The notes: generated by a model not told the origin, from the letters alone. A DNA stretch of 64,000 nucleotides from Dyadobacter psychrotolerans (GCF_004349265.1 NZ_SMFL01000017.1:62001-126000), one strand, 5' to 3'. Numbered from the stretch's first letter, positions 45,601-54,203 are shown. Numbers and translations are program-made.

Positions 45601-45720
45601 TCTATTATCAAATTAGGTGGTACCAACTTATTTGGCAAATCATACATACAGGCTTACGGCAGTCCGAATGTCGGTTCTACCTATTATGTATCGATTACTT
45701 TTGATGAATTGTTAAACTGA
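42688..45720 (+). CDS. TonB-dependent outer-membrane receptor (SusC-like)
   Basis: Outer-membrane transporter, 1010 residues. The signal peptide ends near CAFAQ (about residue 28). A carboxypeptidase-regulatory-like domain follows (about 30-115; GQVTETSSNEPLAGVSIQIK). The plug domain (about 115-240) includes VVSASRVEESVMKSPVAVEK and GFGSTGNPRTVQMIDGMDN. The rest is the beta-barrel. Residues about 695-770 are an unusual insertion rich in Ala, Val, Gln and Thr, with almost no strand-breaking residues other than a few Pro. No SusD partner is next to it, so this may be a stand-alone siderophore, vitamin or metal receptor. The gene ends before a strong terminator. Confidence 0.9.
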   Translation: MNNNFTGKKMCWVLLMTLFSTCAFAQTKLGGQVTETSSNEPLAGVSIQIKGKVIGTITDAKGNFSFSVNSPPPFTLVISSVGFQTQEINVSGGQTDFQIKLSEQVILGQEIVVSASRVEESVMKSPVAVEKMDIRGIRETPSPNFYDALANLKGIDMATQGVLFKSINMRGFGSTGNPRTVQMIDGMDNQAPGLNFPLDNIIGMSELDVESVEILPGAASALYGPNAINGLILMNSKSPFLYQGLSANVKSGVMHESHRSKATTPFIDGTIRYAKAFNNKLAFKVNLSYIKAKDWEATNYSNLNVGGNADPTRGAGTDVDYDGVNSYGDEVQTNINAVAQTLAANGLLPSAAVGLVPSTFVSRTGYLEKDLVDYNTKSFKANAAIHYRISDKIEAIAQINYGYGTTVYTATGRYSLRNFNLTQAKLELRGDNFTVRAYTTQERSGKSYLAGLAAVSMLNEIKPHATWFGQYTGAFATARAQGANEADAHLAARKTADAGMPAPGTDAYRQLLDKYRNMPIVNGGGGFADKTNLYHVEGFYNFKNQIKFIELLAGANFRQYQLRSGGTLFSDQKEGRDGTIPINEFGAFVQAGKSLLSNHLKLSGSIRYDKNENFDGQFTPRLSAVTTFGEHNIRLSYQTGFRIPTTQNQYIDLKTPSGTLIGGLPEFDARYNLANGILRQNLSTENILKTIQGDPSIIQSATAYATAAVTQAVTAAVTTQVNAAVAAGQIPNVPAAIQAAVTAGVQGALPAALQARVPGLVTQLAPAFALAKLPKYQTTKLRPERIASYEIGYKSVIAKKLFIDAYYYISKYTNLIGGTVIVVPTAAAQPGLPIESGIGAGNFNGYSRTVNTSETITTRGFALGLNYALPMGFNVGGNLANNELSDFTPSPEVQYSQFNTPKYRYNLSFGKRITSTSMFGFNLAYKYQQAFLWESSFILPSGTDVPLFSNTTVPSISNLDAQVSMKVSSIKSIIKLGGTNLFGKSYIQAYGSPNVGSTYYVSITFDELLN

Positions 45721-45746
45721 TTTTAAATACATTCCTTTCAACATAT

Positions 45747-45785
45747 AAAACGGACCGGTAGATTTTCTGCCGGTCCGTTTTTCTT
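45747..45785. terminator. bidirectional terminator between the TonB receptor gene and upp
   Basis: A 12-bp perfect stem AAAACGGACCGG/CCGGTCCGTTTT (45747-45758 with 45770-45781), 11-nt loop, with A-rich and T-rich flanks. The two genes converge on it. Confidence 0.85.
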
Positions 45786-45808
45786 TTACAAAATATTGTA
45801 ATATTGAA

Positions 45809-46453
45809 TTATTTCTCCCCAAACGCAAGATCCCCTGCGTCACCTAATCCGGGAACAATATAAAATTGTTCGTTCAGTTTTTGGTCAATTGCTCCCAGCC
45901 ATAACCTGCATTGCGGAATTCTTTGCTGGAGATAATTTACACCTTCCGGGCAGGCGATCACGGCCGCGATATGTGTCTGTGCCGGTATACCAAATCGTAA
46001 TAATGCATGATATGCTTTTTCAAGGGAACTGCCCGTGGCGAGCATCGGATCAACAAGAATGAGCGTTTTACCGGTAAGATCCGGACTTGTAATGTAATCC
46101 ATTTCCACTTCAAACTCCTCATCTTCACCAATGTTATGCCCACGATAAGCGCCTATAAATGCATTATCAGCATGATCAAAAATGTTGAGAAAACCCTGAT
46201 GCAGAGGCAGGCCGGCGCGCATAATCGTTGCCAGAACCACGGGCTGAAGAAGTGATCTGGAAGGTGCCATACCTAACTGAGTCTCCACTTTTTCTGACCG
46301 GAATGTCAGCGTTTTTGAAATTTCATAGGCTAATAATTCACCGACACGTTCCAGATTTCTCCGAAATTTCATCCTGTCTTTCTGAATGTTAATGTCACGA
46401 AGTTCCGCAAGATAATGATCGGCAATGGAAGGTTTTTGAGAAAGTAAAAACAT
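45809..46453 (-). CDS. upp: uracil phosphoribosyltransferase
   Basis: Salvages uracil to UMP. It has 214 residues, near the usual length of about 208. The PRPP-binding motif is LILVDPMLATGSSLEKA. The flexible substrate region RAGLPLHQGFLNIFDHADNAF differs from the typical RAGLG and fits the Bacteroidota branch. The N-terminus starts MFLLSQKPSIADHYLAELRD. The C-terminal GLGDAGDLAFGEK is typical. Monocistronic, divergent from the Wzi-like gene. Confidence 0.93.
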   Translation of the reverse strand: MFLLSQKPSIADHYLAELRDINIQKDRMKFRRNLERVGELLAYEISKTLTFRSEKVETQLGMAPSRSLLQPVVLATIMRAGLPLHQGFLNIFDHADNAFIGAYRGHNIGEDEEFEVEMDYITSPDLTGKTLILVDPMLATGSSLEKAYHALLRFGIPAQTHIAAVIACPEGVNYLQQRIPQCRLWLGAIDQKLNEQFYIVPGLGDAGDLAFGEK

Positions 46454-46579
46454 AAATGTGAAAGTTTTTTAGCCCGGTGAATGCAAGATAATACAAATTC
46501 ATTGACGTAATTTGAACCACTAATTCGAAAAATTATCCGCAATAGGTAAAATTATGTGGATAAAAGAATTTTATCCACT

Positions 46580-48334
46580 ATGAATCAACGATTTACAGAA
46601 TTTTTTAGAATCTCCTTTATTATTCTGATATCGGTATCATACGCTCAGGCTCAAAGCTCTTTCATTCCTTTAAACGACGACTATTATCATCTGATCGACA
46701 GGCTGGAAATCAAACGAGGGAAATTCACCGAGGGTTTTCATTCTGCCGTAAAACCATTTGAGAGAAAAGCCGTTGTAGCACTGACCGATTCCATATTAAA
46801 AGAAGGTGATGTCCCTTTAACCAACAGAGACTGGGAAACAATTGATTACTTGCGTGAAGACAGCTGGGAATGGGCTCCGAAAATGGTTTCGACCGACTCA
46901 GCTCATTATAACAATCTTGCCCGGTTAGGATGGTTCAGATCTCCTGCCGTAAATAAAAAAAGAAAGTTCTGGGAACATGCGGCCGATCTTTACAGCATTC
47001 ACAATAAGGACTTTGACCTGCACTTCAATTTTGTCACAACCAATTTTCTGGGAAAAGATAATAACACCAATTCCTCTCTCTGGTTTACAGGCCGGGGCGT
47101 TGAAATCAGAGGAATGATCAGCGAAAAACTGGGTTTTTATACTTTTGTTACTGATAGTCAGGGATTATTTCCAAAGTTTGTCCGGGATTTTGCGCCTGAA
47201 TTTACTTTTCCTGGAGAAGGTTTGGCAAAAAAAAGTATTAAAAACAACAGCGTCGATTTCCTGACTGCACGTGGATATATTACTTTCCGGCCGATTAAAA
47301 ACATCAATGTTAAGTTTGGTCATGATCACAATGTTTTTGGAAGCGGCTACCGCTCGCTGATCCTGTCTGATAACAGCAGTCCATATCTCTTTTTAAGACT
47401 TGACACACAGCTTGGCCGGTTTAAATATACCAACCTTTGGACCAGTATGTTAAATAACGATGGCAACTCATGGAGTGATGGGCTGAGAGGTAAAAAATTT
47501 GCAGCCATTCACCATTTGAGTGTCAATCTTACTGAGAAAATTAATTTTGGTGTATTTGAAGCTGAGGTTTTTAACCGTGATTCTGTTGGCGGCGGTTATG
47601 ACCTCAATTACCTGAATCCGATCATCTTTTACCGTTATGTCGAATCCTACATCGGCAGCCAGGATAACGCATTGCTGGGTTTTGATTTCCGATGGCTGCT
47701 GGGTAAAAAGACTTCTATTTACAGTCAATTCGTACTGGATGAATTTCTTACAAAATATCTTTTCAACGGAAGTAAATCCTGGACGAATAAGTACAGTTTT
47801 CAGCTGGGAGGAAAATATGTTGATGCTTTCGGAATACCAGACTTAGACTTACAGGGAGAGTACAATCTGGTTCGCCCTTATACTTATGCGCACAAAGACG
47901 GTGGCAGAAACTATGCACATTACGGACAATCACTTGCACACCCGCTTGGTTCTAACTTCCGGGAATTTGTAGGAATTATACGTTACAAACCCACTTCCCG
48001 GCTTTCGGTATATGGTACAATCATGTTGGCAAATAAAGGAATGGACCCGAATTCCACTTACAATTATGGGGGAGATCTTCAGAAAAACTACGAAACAAGA
48101 AGGCGGGTGGAGGATGGTGACCGTGACATAGACCATAAAATCGGCCAGGGTATTTTAACAAAAAATACATACACCGACTTGCGGTTAAGTTATTCTCTTG
48201 CTCATAACCTTTTTGTGGACGGCCGTTGTCTGGTTCGTAATGTAAAATCAGAAAATGTTGATTTTACTCAAAAATCCAACGTATTTTCAATAGCAGTGCG
48301 TTACAACATGGCTTATCGTCAGCAAACATTTTGA
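46580..48334 (+). CDS. capsule-assembly Wzi-like outer-membrane beta-barrel protein
   Basis: The protein has 584 residues from the ATG at 46580, with a signal peptide ending near SYAQAQ; an in-frame ATG 24 bases upstream adds eight residues. The mature part starts with SSFIPLNDDYYHLIDRLEIK and then alternates short polar loops and strands to the C-terminal aromatic end, as outer-membrane barrels do. The first part resembles the Wzi/OmpA-porin-like family found in Bacteroidota gliding or capsule loci. Assignment is by pattern; it is not next to other capsule genes. Confidence 0.6.
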   Translation: MNQRFTEFFRISFIILISVSYAQAQSSFIPLNDDYYHLIDRLEIKRGKFTEGFHSAVKPFERKAVVALTDSILKEGDVPLTNRDWETIDYLREDSWEWAPKMVSTDSAHYNNLARLGWFRSPAVNKKRKFWEHAADLYSIHNKDFDLHFNFVTTNFLGKDNNTNSSLWFTGRGVEIRGMISEKLGFYTFVTDSQGLFPKFVRDFAPEFTFPGEGLAKKSIKNNSVDFLTARGYITFRPIKNINVKFGHDHNVFGSGYRSLILSDNSSPYLFLRLDTQLGRFKYTNLWTSMLNNDGNSWSDGLRGKKFAAIHHLSVNLTEKINFGVFEAEVFNRDSVGGGYDLNYLNPIIFYRYVESYIGSQDNALLGFDFRWLLGKKTSIYSQFVLDEFLTKYLFNGSKSWTNKYSFQLGGKYVDAFGIPDLDLQGEYNLVRPYTYAHKDGGRNYAHYGQSLAHPLGSNFREFVGIIRYKPTSRLSVYGTIMLANKGMDPNSTYNYGGDLQKNYETRRRVEDGDRDIDHKIGQGILTKNTYTDLRLSYSLAHNLFVDGRCLVRNVKSENVDFTQKSNVFSIAVRYNMAYRQQTF

Positions 48335-48425
48335 CCTTTCGATATTTACCTAAATATTAAACTGGTTAAACTATAAATCAAACAATTTTCAGGTGCCATA
48401 AACACGCCCGATCATACAATTGAAT

Positions 48426-49289
48426 ATGGAAACAGATCCCCATCAAATTCGTGATTTAATACGCCTTGCTTTACTTGAAGATATCGGCGACGGCGATCAT
48501 TCTTCTCTTTCATCTGTGCCTGCCGATGCCACCAAAAGGGCTAAGCTTTTAGTGAAGCAGGATGGAATTTTGGCAGGTGTGGAAGTTGCGCTTATCATAT
48601 TTGAAGAGACAGCATCCCTTTATAACGACCCTGCTCTTGAAATTGAAGTGTTACTTCATGACGGAACCGAAGTCAAAAGAGGCGATATCGTTTTGACCGT
48701 AGAAGGAAGTGCAAGACTGATTCTAAAAGCGGAAAGGCTCGTACTCAACACCATGCAGCGCATGAGCGGCATTGCAACTTATGCAAACCAGATGGTAAGC
48801 CTGATCCAAGATCTGCCTGTAAAGCTGCTCGATACCAGAAAAACAACTCCGAATTTCAGGCTGTTTGAAAAAATGGCCGTAAAAATCGGGGGAGCTGTAA
48901 ATCACCGGATGGGTCTTTACGATATGATCATGTTAAAAGATAATCATGTGGATTATGCCGGAGGAATAGAAAAAGCAATTACAGGGGCAAGAAAATACCT
49001 CAGCGAAACAGGCAAAAAATTAAAAATCGAAATAGAAACACGTAATCTGGATGAAGTAAAAGAAGTATTACGTGTTGGCCAGGTTGACATTATTATGCTT
49101 GACAACTTCTCTATCGAAAATATGAAGCAAGCCGTTGAGCTTATTGGAGGACGTTTTGAAACAGAAGCTTCGGGAAATATTACAGAAAAAACGTTACGTC
49201 AGGTAGCCGAAACAGGTGTCGATGGAATTTCGAGCGGCGCTTTGACGCACCAGGCGCGAAGTCTTGATCTAAGTTTAAAAGCCTTCTAA
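48426..49289 (+). CDS. nadC: nicotinate-nucleotide pyrophosphorylase (carboxylating)
   Basis: Converts quinolinate and PRPP to nicotinate mononucleotide in NAD synthesis. It has 287 residues from the ATG at 48426; an upstream TTG adds two residues. Diagnostic motifs are LDTRKTTPNFRLFEKMAVK, GGAVNHRMGLYDMIMLKDNH and IEIETRNLDEVKEVL. The C-terminal region holds IMLDNFS and GVDGISSGALTHQAR, as expected. Neither nadA nor nadB is adjacent. It is followed by a terminator that lies inside the next reading frame. Confidence 0.97.
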   Translation: METDPHQIRDLIRLALLEDIGDGDHSSLSSVPADATKRAKLLVKQDGILAGVEVALIIFEETASLYNDPALEIEVLLHDGTEVKRGDIVLTVEGSARLILKAERLVLNTMQRMSGIATYANQMVSLIQDLPVKLLDTRKTTPNFRLFEKMAVKIGGAVNHRMGLYDMIMLKDNHVDYAGGIEKAITGARKYLSETGKKLKIEIETRNLDEVKEVLRVGQVDIIMLDNFSIENMKQAVELIGGRFETEASGNITEKTLRQVAETGVDGISSGALTHQARSLDLSLKAF

Positions 49290-49311
49290 CCTCTCATCAA
49301 TCTCCGGGCGT

Positions 49312-50028
49312 ATGCAAAGATTTTACATACTCAAATACGTCCTGAAAGATACGCCGGCAAGAATAGCTTTAATCCGGCTATTGCTGCCGGCGCTTTTTTT
49401 ATCAAATACTTTAAACGCTCAGGATCCCCCCAAACAGGAAATAGATATCAGTCAGTTTATCCAAAACCTGTTTCCTTCTCCGACCGAAGACTCCAATTAT
49501 GAAGATTTATACGAATCTTTATTTCAATTATATGCCAATCCGCTCGATCTGAATACAGTTACCAGTGATGAGCTCACGGCAACTTTTATTCTTACCGAAA
49601 AGCAAATTGCATCACTTCTGGCTCACCGCAACAAGCTCGGCCCCTTTTTGTCGCTGTATGAGTTGCAAGCAGTTCCTGATTTTGAGTTAACCACAATTTA
49701 CAGGATACTTCCATTTGTAACCGTCGAACCAAAATTGATTTCGCTGCGTGAAAATCTAAAAAATCCAACCCAGCACTTTTTAATGCTCAGGTCAGGAAGA
49801 TTGCTCGAAAAGCAAAAAGGATTTTCTGAAACCGACACCGCTTCACGTTCAACATCGCGTTACAAGGGTCAGCCATTGTCCGGTTATCTGCGTTACAGGA
49901 ACGCTCGAACCGGTGTTTACAGTTTTGGATTAAGTCTCGAAAAAGATTCAGGAGAAAAATGGTGGGAATGGAAACCAAAGAATCAGATTTTTGGAGCTGA
50001 TTTTTCATCATTCATGCGCAAATTATGA
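49312..50028 (+). CDS. helix-hairpin-helix outer-membrane protein, N-terminal fragment
   Basis: N-terminal 238 residues of a protein apparently split from the next frame. A signal peptide (about residues 20-36, ending LNAQ) is followed by a HhH (ComEA-like) domain at about 75-145: ANPLDLNTVTSDELTATFIL, ITEKQIASLLAHRN-like, and a GPFLSLYELQAVPDF segment. The rest, to FGADFSSFMRKL, starts a beta-rich region. The TGA overlaps the ATG of the second frame as ATGA. Adding one T to the T5 run at 50001-50005 would join the two frames as GADFFIIHAQIMNRGKLKNL. A nadC terminator-like hairpin lies inside its signal-peptide codons. Confidence 0.65.
   Translation: MQRFYILKYVLKDTPARIALIRLLLPALFLSNTLNAQDPPKQEIDISQFIQNLFPSPTEDSNYEDLYESLFQLYANPLDLNTVTSDELTATFILTEKQIASLLAHRNKLGPFLSLYELQAVPDFELTTIYRILPFVTVEPKLISLRENLKNPTQHFLMLRSGRLLEKQKGFSETDTASRSTSRYKGQPLSGYLRYRNARTGVYSFGLSLEKDSGEKWWEWKPKNQIFGADFSSFMRKL
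49352..49400 (+). terminator. intrinsic terminator, probably of nadC, inside a reading frame
   Basis: An 8-bp outer stem CGCCGGCA/TGCCGGCG (49352-49359 with 49385-49392), a 2x2 internal loop, a 6-bp inner stem AATAGC/GCTATT (49362-49367 with 49377-49382) and a 9-nt loop are followed by C and T7. It starts 63 bp after the nadC stop, yet lies 40 codons inside the reading frame at 49312, over its signal-peptide codons. Confidence 0.7.
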
Positions 50029-51428
50029 ACAGAGGAAAATTGAAAAATCTGATTATTGGCGATTTCCAGATGCAGGCCGGACAGGGAATGGTAATGGCAG
50101 CAGGTTTTTCGCTGGGCAAAGGATCAGAAGTAATCCGCACTACATACCGGAGTACTCTGGGACTTCGCCCATACACTTCTGTTTTGGAAGCAAACTTTTT
50201 CAGAGGTATTGCCGCCACTTATGCTTTTTCAAAACAACTTGATATATCCACTTTTTATTCCCGAACCAAAAGGGATGCAAGTCTTGACGACAGTTCCGCT
50301 GATGAAATGATTATTTCGTCCTTGCTAATCTCAGGTTATCACCGGACACCCACTGAGCGTGCAAAACACAATATCATTCCTGAACAAAATATTGGTTTTC
50401 ACGGACTTTACAGATTGCCTTCACAACGTGGGCAAATAGGGCTGACTTTACTGAATACAAATTACGCATCGTTTCTCCGGAAGAAAGATGTGCCATACAA
50501 TCACTTTGAATTTTCCGGCAAACATAATTTAGTAATTGGTTTGCATGGAGATTACCGATGGCAGAACCTGCATTTTTTTGGAGAAGGAGCACGTTCAAAA
50601 AGCGGTGGAATCGGCGGGATAGCGGGTCTGATTGCCGGTTTGGGTAAAACATTTGATTTTACCTTTCTGATACGGCACTACGACCGGAACTTTCATACAT
50701 TTTACGGTAATTCCATTGCTGAGTCTACCAGGCCGATCAATGAGTCAGGAAGTTACTGGGGCTTGCGTTATACGCCAAACCGCCGATGGCAATTCAGCGG
50801 TTTTTATGACCGGTTTACTTTTCCATGGTTAAAATATCAGGTCAGTGCCACGTCCGACGGACACGATTTTTATCTGCATGTTTTATATAAACCAAACAAA
50901 CGGTTCAACGCTTATGCACTCTTTCATGAAAAACATAAGCCGCATAACTTTCCTGATGACAATGATCCGCTGCCACCGGTTGCAGAAACCATCCGGCGAA
51001 GTGTTACAATAAATGCCGAATATGAAGTTCCGCTTCGTTTTTCAATTCGGACAAGAATACAGGGAGGCGATTTTGCTTATAAAGAAAATCCGGCATCCAG
51101 AGGTATTACGATTGTGCAGGATATAACCTGGCATTTACGAAAGTTAGAGCTAAGTGCCAGAGTGGCCCTTTTTAAAACCGACAATTACGATAGCCGCCAA
51201 TATGTTTATGAAAAAGATATGTTGTACGCTTTCTCACTCCCAGCCTATTATGACAAAGGCACGCGGCATTATCTCATGGCAAGGTTTAATTTATCCAAAA
51301 AATTGAAAGTATGGCTGCGCTGGTCGCAAACAAGGTATGGCAAACTCGATACAATAAGTTCAGGCTTAGCAGAGATAAAAGGAAATAAGCGTAGCGAATT
51401 GAAAGCGCAGATGATGTACCAGTTTTGA
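50025..51428 (+). CDS. helix-hairpin-helix outer-membrane protein, C-terminal beta-barrel fragment
   Basis: The 467-residue second frame. It begins MNRGKLKNLIIGDFQMQAGQ and continues as beta-rich sequence with aromatic-polar alternation, ending in QMMYQF, a terminal Phe typical of outer-membrane barrels. It has no signal peptide, so by itself it would not reach the membrane; this is the main reason to see it as the rest of the 49312 frame. Homologues I recall in Bacteroidota carry both parts in one protein of about 700 residues. Either a real frameshift mutation, a phase-variable T run, or a sequencing error explains the split. Confidence 0.65.
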   Translation: MNRGKLKNLIIGDFQMQAGQGMVMAAGFSLGKGSEVIRTTYRSTLGLRPYTSVLEANFFRGIAATYAFSKQLDISTFYSRTKRDASLDDSSADEMIISSLLISGYHRTPTERAKHNIIPEQNIGFHGLYRLPSQRGQIGLTLLNTNYASFLRKKDVPYNHFEFSGKHNLVIGLHGDYRWQNLHFFGEGARSKSGGIGGIAGLIAGLGKTFDFTFLIRHYDRNFHTFYGNSIAESTRPINESGSYWGLRYTPNRRWQFSGFYDRFTFPWLKYQVSATSDGHDFYLHVLYKPNKRFNAYALFHEKHKPHNFPDDNDPLPPVAETIRRSVTINAEYEVPLRFSIRTRIQGGDFAYKENPASRGITIVQDITWHLRKLELSARVALFKTDNYDSRQYVYEKDMLYAFSLPAYYDKGTRHYLMARFNLSKKLKVWLRWSQTRYGKLDTISSGLAEIKGNKRSELKAQMMYQF

Positions 51429-51433
51429 ATCAT

Positions 51434-51441
51434 TACTTTTG
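51434..51441 (+). promoter_or_regulatory. -7 box of recQ
   Basis: TACTTTTG fits TAnnTTTG and is followed by CACC, a common start context. It lies 12 bp before the recQ ATG and just after the previous stop codon. No good -33 element. Confidence 0.45.
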
Positions 51442-51452
51442 CACCAAATTAC

Positions 51453-53609
51453 ATGGCAATGAGCATCACCAAACAAGACGTTTTAAAAAAATACTTTGGA
51501 TACGATTCTTTTCGCCCGCAACAGGCCGAAATTATAGATAAAGTAATGGATAATCAGGATTGCCTCGTCCTGATGCCAACAGGTGGCGGAAAATCGGTTT
51601 GTTTCCAGATTCCTGCAATTCTCCGTGACGGACTAACCGTTGTCATTTCGCCATTGATTGCTTTGATGAAAGATCAGGTTGAAGCTTTGAGAGGAAACGG
51701 GATAAATGCTGCCTTTTTAAATTCATCGCTATCATCTGCTGAACAGGATCAGGTGATGTGGCAGGCCAAAGTAGGCGAACTGAAGTTGCTCTACATAGCT
51801 CCTGAACGCCTTTTTTCAGGAAATACTTTTGATTTTTTACGGGAATGGAACGTTCAGTTATTTGCTATTGACGAAGCACATTGTATTTCTTCCTGGGGAC
51901 ATGACTTCCGTCCTGAATACCGGCAGCTGAGTAATTTGAAACTACGTTTCCCCGATGTATCGGTTATAGCACTCACTGCGACCGCAGACCGGGTAACCCG
52001 ACGCGACATTTTAAAACAGCTCGGCATCGAACATGCTGAAACTTACATCGCCAGTTTTAACCGTCCCAACCTCAGCTTAAATGTACTTCCGGGCAGAAAA
52101 CGGATCCAGCAGATACAGAGCTTTGTTTACAAACACGACGGCCAGCCTGGAATTATCTATTGCCTGAGCCGTAAAGGGACCGAAACGGTTGCGGCCAGTT
52201 TACAAAATGCCGGTTTTAAAGCAGCGTTTTATCATGCCGGACTTCCATCCGAACAGCGTTCAAAAGTTCAGGAGCAATTTTTAAAAGATGATATTCAGGT
52301 CATTGTAGCAACCATAGCCTTCGGAATGGGCATCGATAAATCCAACGTCCGCTGGGTGATTCACTACAATCTGCCCTCGAATGTTGAAAGTTTCTACCAG
52401 GAAATCGGGCGTGCAGGACGGGATGGTTCACCTTCCGATACGGTGCTGTTTTACAGCTATATGGATATCATTACGAGGCAGGATATGATAAACAATTCGG
52501 AACAATCCGAAGAACAGAAAGAATTGCTCCATGCAAAGTTGAACCGTATGAAACAGTACGCCGAAGCCGATATTTGCCGCCGGAGAATTCTGTTGAGTTA
52601 TTTCAATGAAGCGGTGGAAAAAGATTGCGGAAACTGCGATGTCTGCCGGAATCCGAGAACCCGGTTTGATGCAACGGTTATTGCCCAAAAGGCGCTTTCA
52701 GGCATTGCCCGTACGGATCAGAAGGTGGCAATGGGTATGCTGATAGATATTTTGCGCGGAAGCCGCAATCGTAATGTGCTGCAATATGGCTACGACAGAC
52801 TCCCGACGTTCGGTGTCGGGCACGATCTGCGAGGCGAGGAATGGGCTGAATACATCAGCCAGCTTTTGAACTCCGGCGTAATGGATATTGCTTATGATGA
52901 AGCACATGCATTTAAGCTTAATGCAGCTAGCCGACAAATCTTAAAAGGAGAACGCAAAGTGGAACTGGTTAAATTCATTCCGATATCCGAACGGAAAGCG
53001 AAAGAAGAAGAGCTGGCCCCAAAGGAAAAACCAAAACAGGAAATTATTCGTGATGCACTTTTTGAAAGGTTGAGAATATTAAGAAAACAAATGGCAGATG
53101 CACTGGCGGTTCCGCCTTATGTTGTCTTCAGCGATGCCACGCTTTCCGAAATGGCCCAGAAAAAACCGGTTTCAGAAGCACAGATGAAAGCAGTGTCGGG
53201 GATAGGTGCCGAAAAATTCAGGCGTTACGGAGAAACTTTTATTAATGAAATTGTCGCATTTGCCAGGGAAAACACGCAGCCGGGCACACGGATCGTGAAA
53301 GGAATGACCTACATTGAAACGTTGGATCTTTACAAGGCAGGATATTCGGTGAAAGTTATTGGAGAAAAGCGTAACCTGAATCCGGTAACAATTTTGTCGC
53401 ATTTGGTGAAATTAAAAGAAGACGGTCATGCCATTGATTTAAAAGCGCTCATTGATGATAAAACCTATAACACGATAATTAAAGCCGCAGAGGAAATGAA
53501 CATCCGGAAAGAGGACCCGCTCAAACCGCTTTTTGAGTTATTAAATGAGCAGTACGATTACGGGCAGATAAAATTAGCGCTGGCGGTTTGGGAAGAGGAG
53601 ATGCATTAG
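51453..53609 (+). CDS. recQ: ATP-dependent DNA helicase RecQ
   Basis: 3'-5' DNA helicase in recombination and repair. It has 718 residues with the full layout. The helicase core (about 1-345) has Walker A MPTGGGKSVCF, the DEAH box DEAHCISSWGHDFRPEYRQ and motif VI IGRAGRDGSPSD. The zinc cluster (about 370-400) has C...CGNCDVC. An RQC winged helix follows (about 400-515). The HRDC domain (about 530-610) has MADALAVPPYVVFSD. The last 100 residues hold a helix-turn-helix-like part (ETLDLYKAGYSVKVIGEKR), common in Bacteroidota RecQ. An alternative ATG lies two codons on. Confidence 0.96.
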   Translation: MAMSITKQDVLKKYFGYDSFRPQQAEIIDKVMDNQDCLVLMPTGGGKSVCFQIPAILRDGLTVVISPLIALMKDQVEALRGNGINAAFLNSSLSSAEQDQVMWQAKVGELKLLYIAPERLFSGNTFDFLREWNVQLFAIDEAHCISSWGHDFRPEYRQLSNLKLRFPDVSVIALTATADRVTRRDILKQLGIEHAETYIASFNRPNLSLNVLPGRKRIQQIQSFVYKHDGQPGIIYCLSRKGTETVAASLQNAGFKAAFYHAGLPSEQRSKVQEQFLKDDIQVIVATIAFGMGIDKSNVRWVIHYNLPSNVESFYQEIGRAGRDGSPSDTVLFYSYMDIITRQDMINNSEQSEEQKELLHAKLNRMKQYAEADICRRRILLSYFNEAVEKDCGNCDVCRNPRTRFDATVIAQKALSGIARTDQKVAMGMLIDILRGSRNRNVLQYGYDRLPTFGVGHDLRGEEWAEYISQLLNSGVMDIAYDEAHAFKLNAASRQILKGERKVELVKFIPISERKAKEEELAPKEKPKQEIIRDALFERLRILRKQMADALAVPPYVVFSDATLSEMAQKKPVSEAQMKAVSGIGAEKFRRYGETFINEIVAFARENTQPGTRIVKGMTYIETLDLYKAGYSVKVIGEKRNLNPVTILSHLVKLKEDGHAIDLKALIDDKTYNTIIKAAEEMNIRKEDPLKPLFELLNEQYDYGQIKLALAVWEEEMH

Positions 53610-53655
53610 TTTTTTGGCTTTACCCGGTAAATTTCAATTATAATTTATAGTAAAC

Positions 53656-54039
53656 ATGTCAAGACAAAACATCCTTTCCGGCTCACCCTGGGAAGACAAA
53701 ATGGGCTACTGCCGCGCTGTAAGAATCGGTAACATTGTAGAAGTAGCGGGAACTGTGGCCATCGTTGATGGAGAAATAGTAAAAGCGGATGATGCCTTTG
53801 CCCAAACCAACAACATCATCGGGCGGATTGCCAAGGTACTTGAAGAAGCCGGAGCTAGTCTAAATGATGTGGTGCGCACCCGGATTTTTACCACCGATAT
53901 CAGTCGTTTTGATGACATAGCAAGGGCGCATGGTGCCTATTTCGGAGACATAAAACCCACAACCGGGATTTATGAAATCAGTGCCCTGGTTTCTCCAGAC
54001 TACCTGGTCGAGATCGAATTCACCGCCGTTTTGGCTTAA
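53656..54039 (+). CDS. RidA-family protein
   Basis: RidA/YjgF-like protein of 127 residues, a trimeric fold that in RidA itself hydrolyses reactive enamines and imines from PLP enzymes. The conserved Arg of the active site is seen in DVVRTRIFTTDISRF; GIYEISALVSPDYLVEIEFTA is the C-terminal signature with the Glu. It lies 46 bp after recQ in the same direction. It is a divergent branch (the first third, SGSPWEDKMGYCRAVRIGN, is characteristic of the YjgF-Rutd-like group), so the exact substrate is open. Confidence 0.9.
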   Translation: MSRQNILSGSPWEDKMGYCRAVRIGNIVEVAGTVAIVDGEIVKADDAFAQTNNIIGRIAKVLEEAGASLNDVVRTRIFTTDISRFDDIARAHGAYFGDIKPTTGIYEISALVSPDYLVEIEFTAVLA

Positions 54040-54061
54040 ACAAGTGAATTAATTGAATGAG

Positions 54062-54080
54062 ACGGACTTATTCTGTCCGT
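54062..54080 (+). terminator. weak hairpin after the RidA-family gene
   Basis: A 6-bp stem ACGGAC/GTCCGT with a 7-nt loop, 22 bp after the stop, without a clear T tract. Confidence 0.35.
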
Positions 54081-54128
54081 TGTAATTCATTAATGAGTTT
54101 AAAATAATATTTTTTCTAAAATTCCCCG

Positions 54129-54136
54129 TAAATTTG
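54129..54136 (+). promoter_or_regulatory. -7 box of asd
   Basis: TAAATTTG fits TAnnTTTG and lies about 67 bp before the asd ATG at 54204. It is followed by CGGC. The -33 element is not clear. Confidence 0.4.
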
Positions 54137-54203
54137 CGGCTCTTTTCCTGTCCGGTTCCTGGACGAAAAGAGACTAACCATTTTTATTAATTCATTTACT
54201 ATT

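Noticed and set aside
51453..54039. recQ plus RidA-like gene as a possible defence island
   Set aside because: Both are common housekeeping genes; no nuclease, sensor or membrane effector partners are present.
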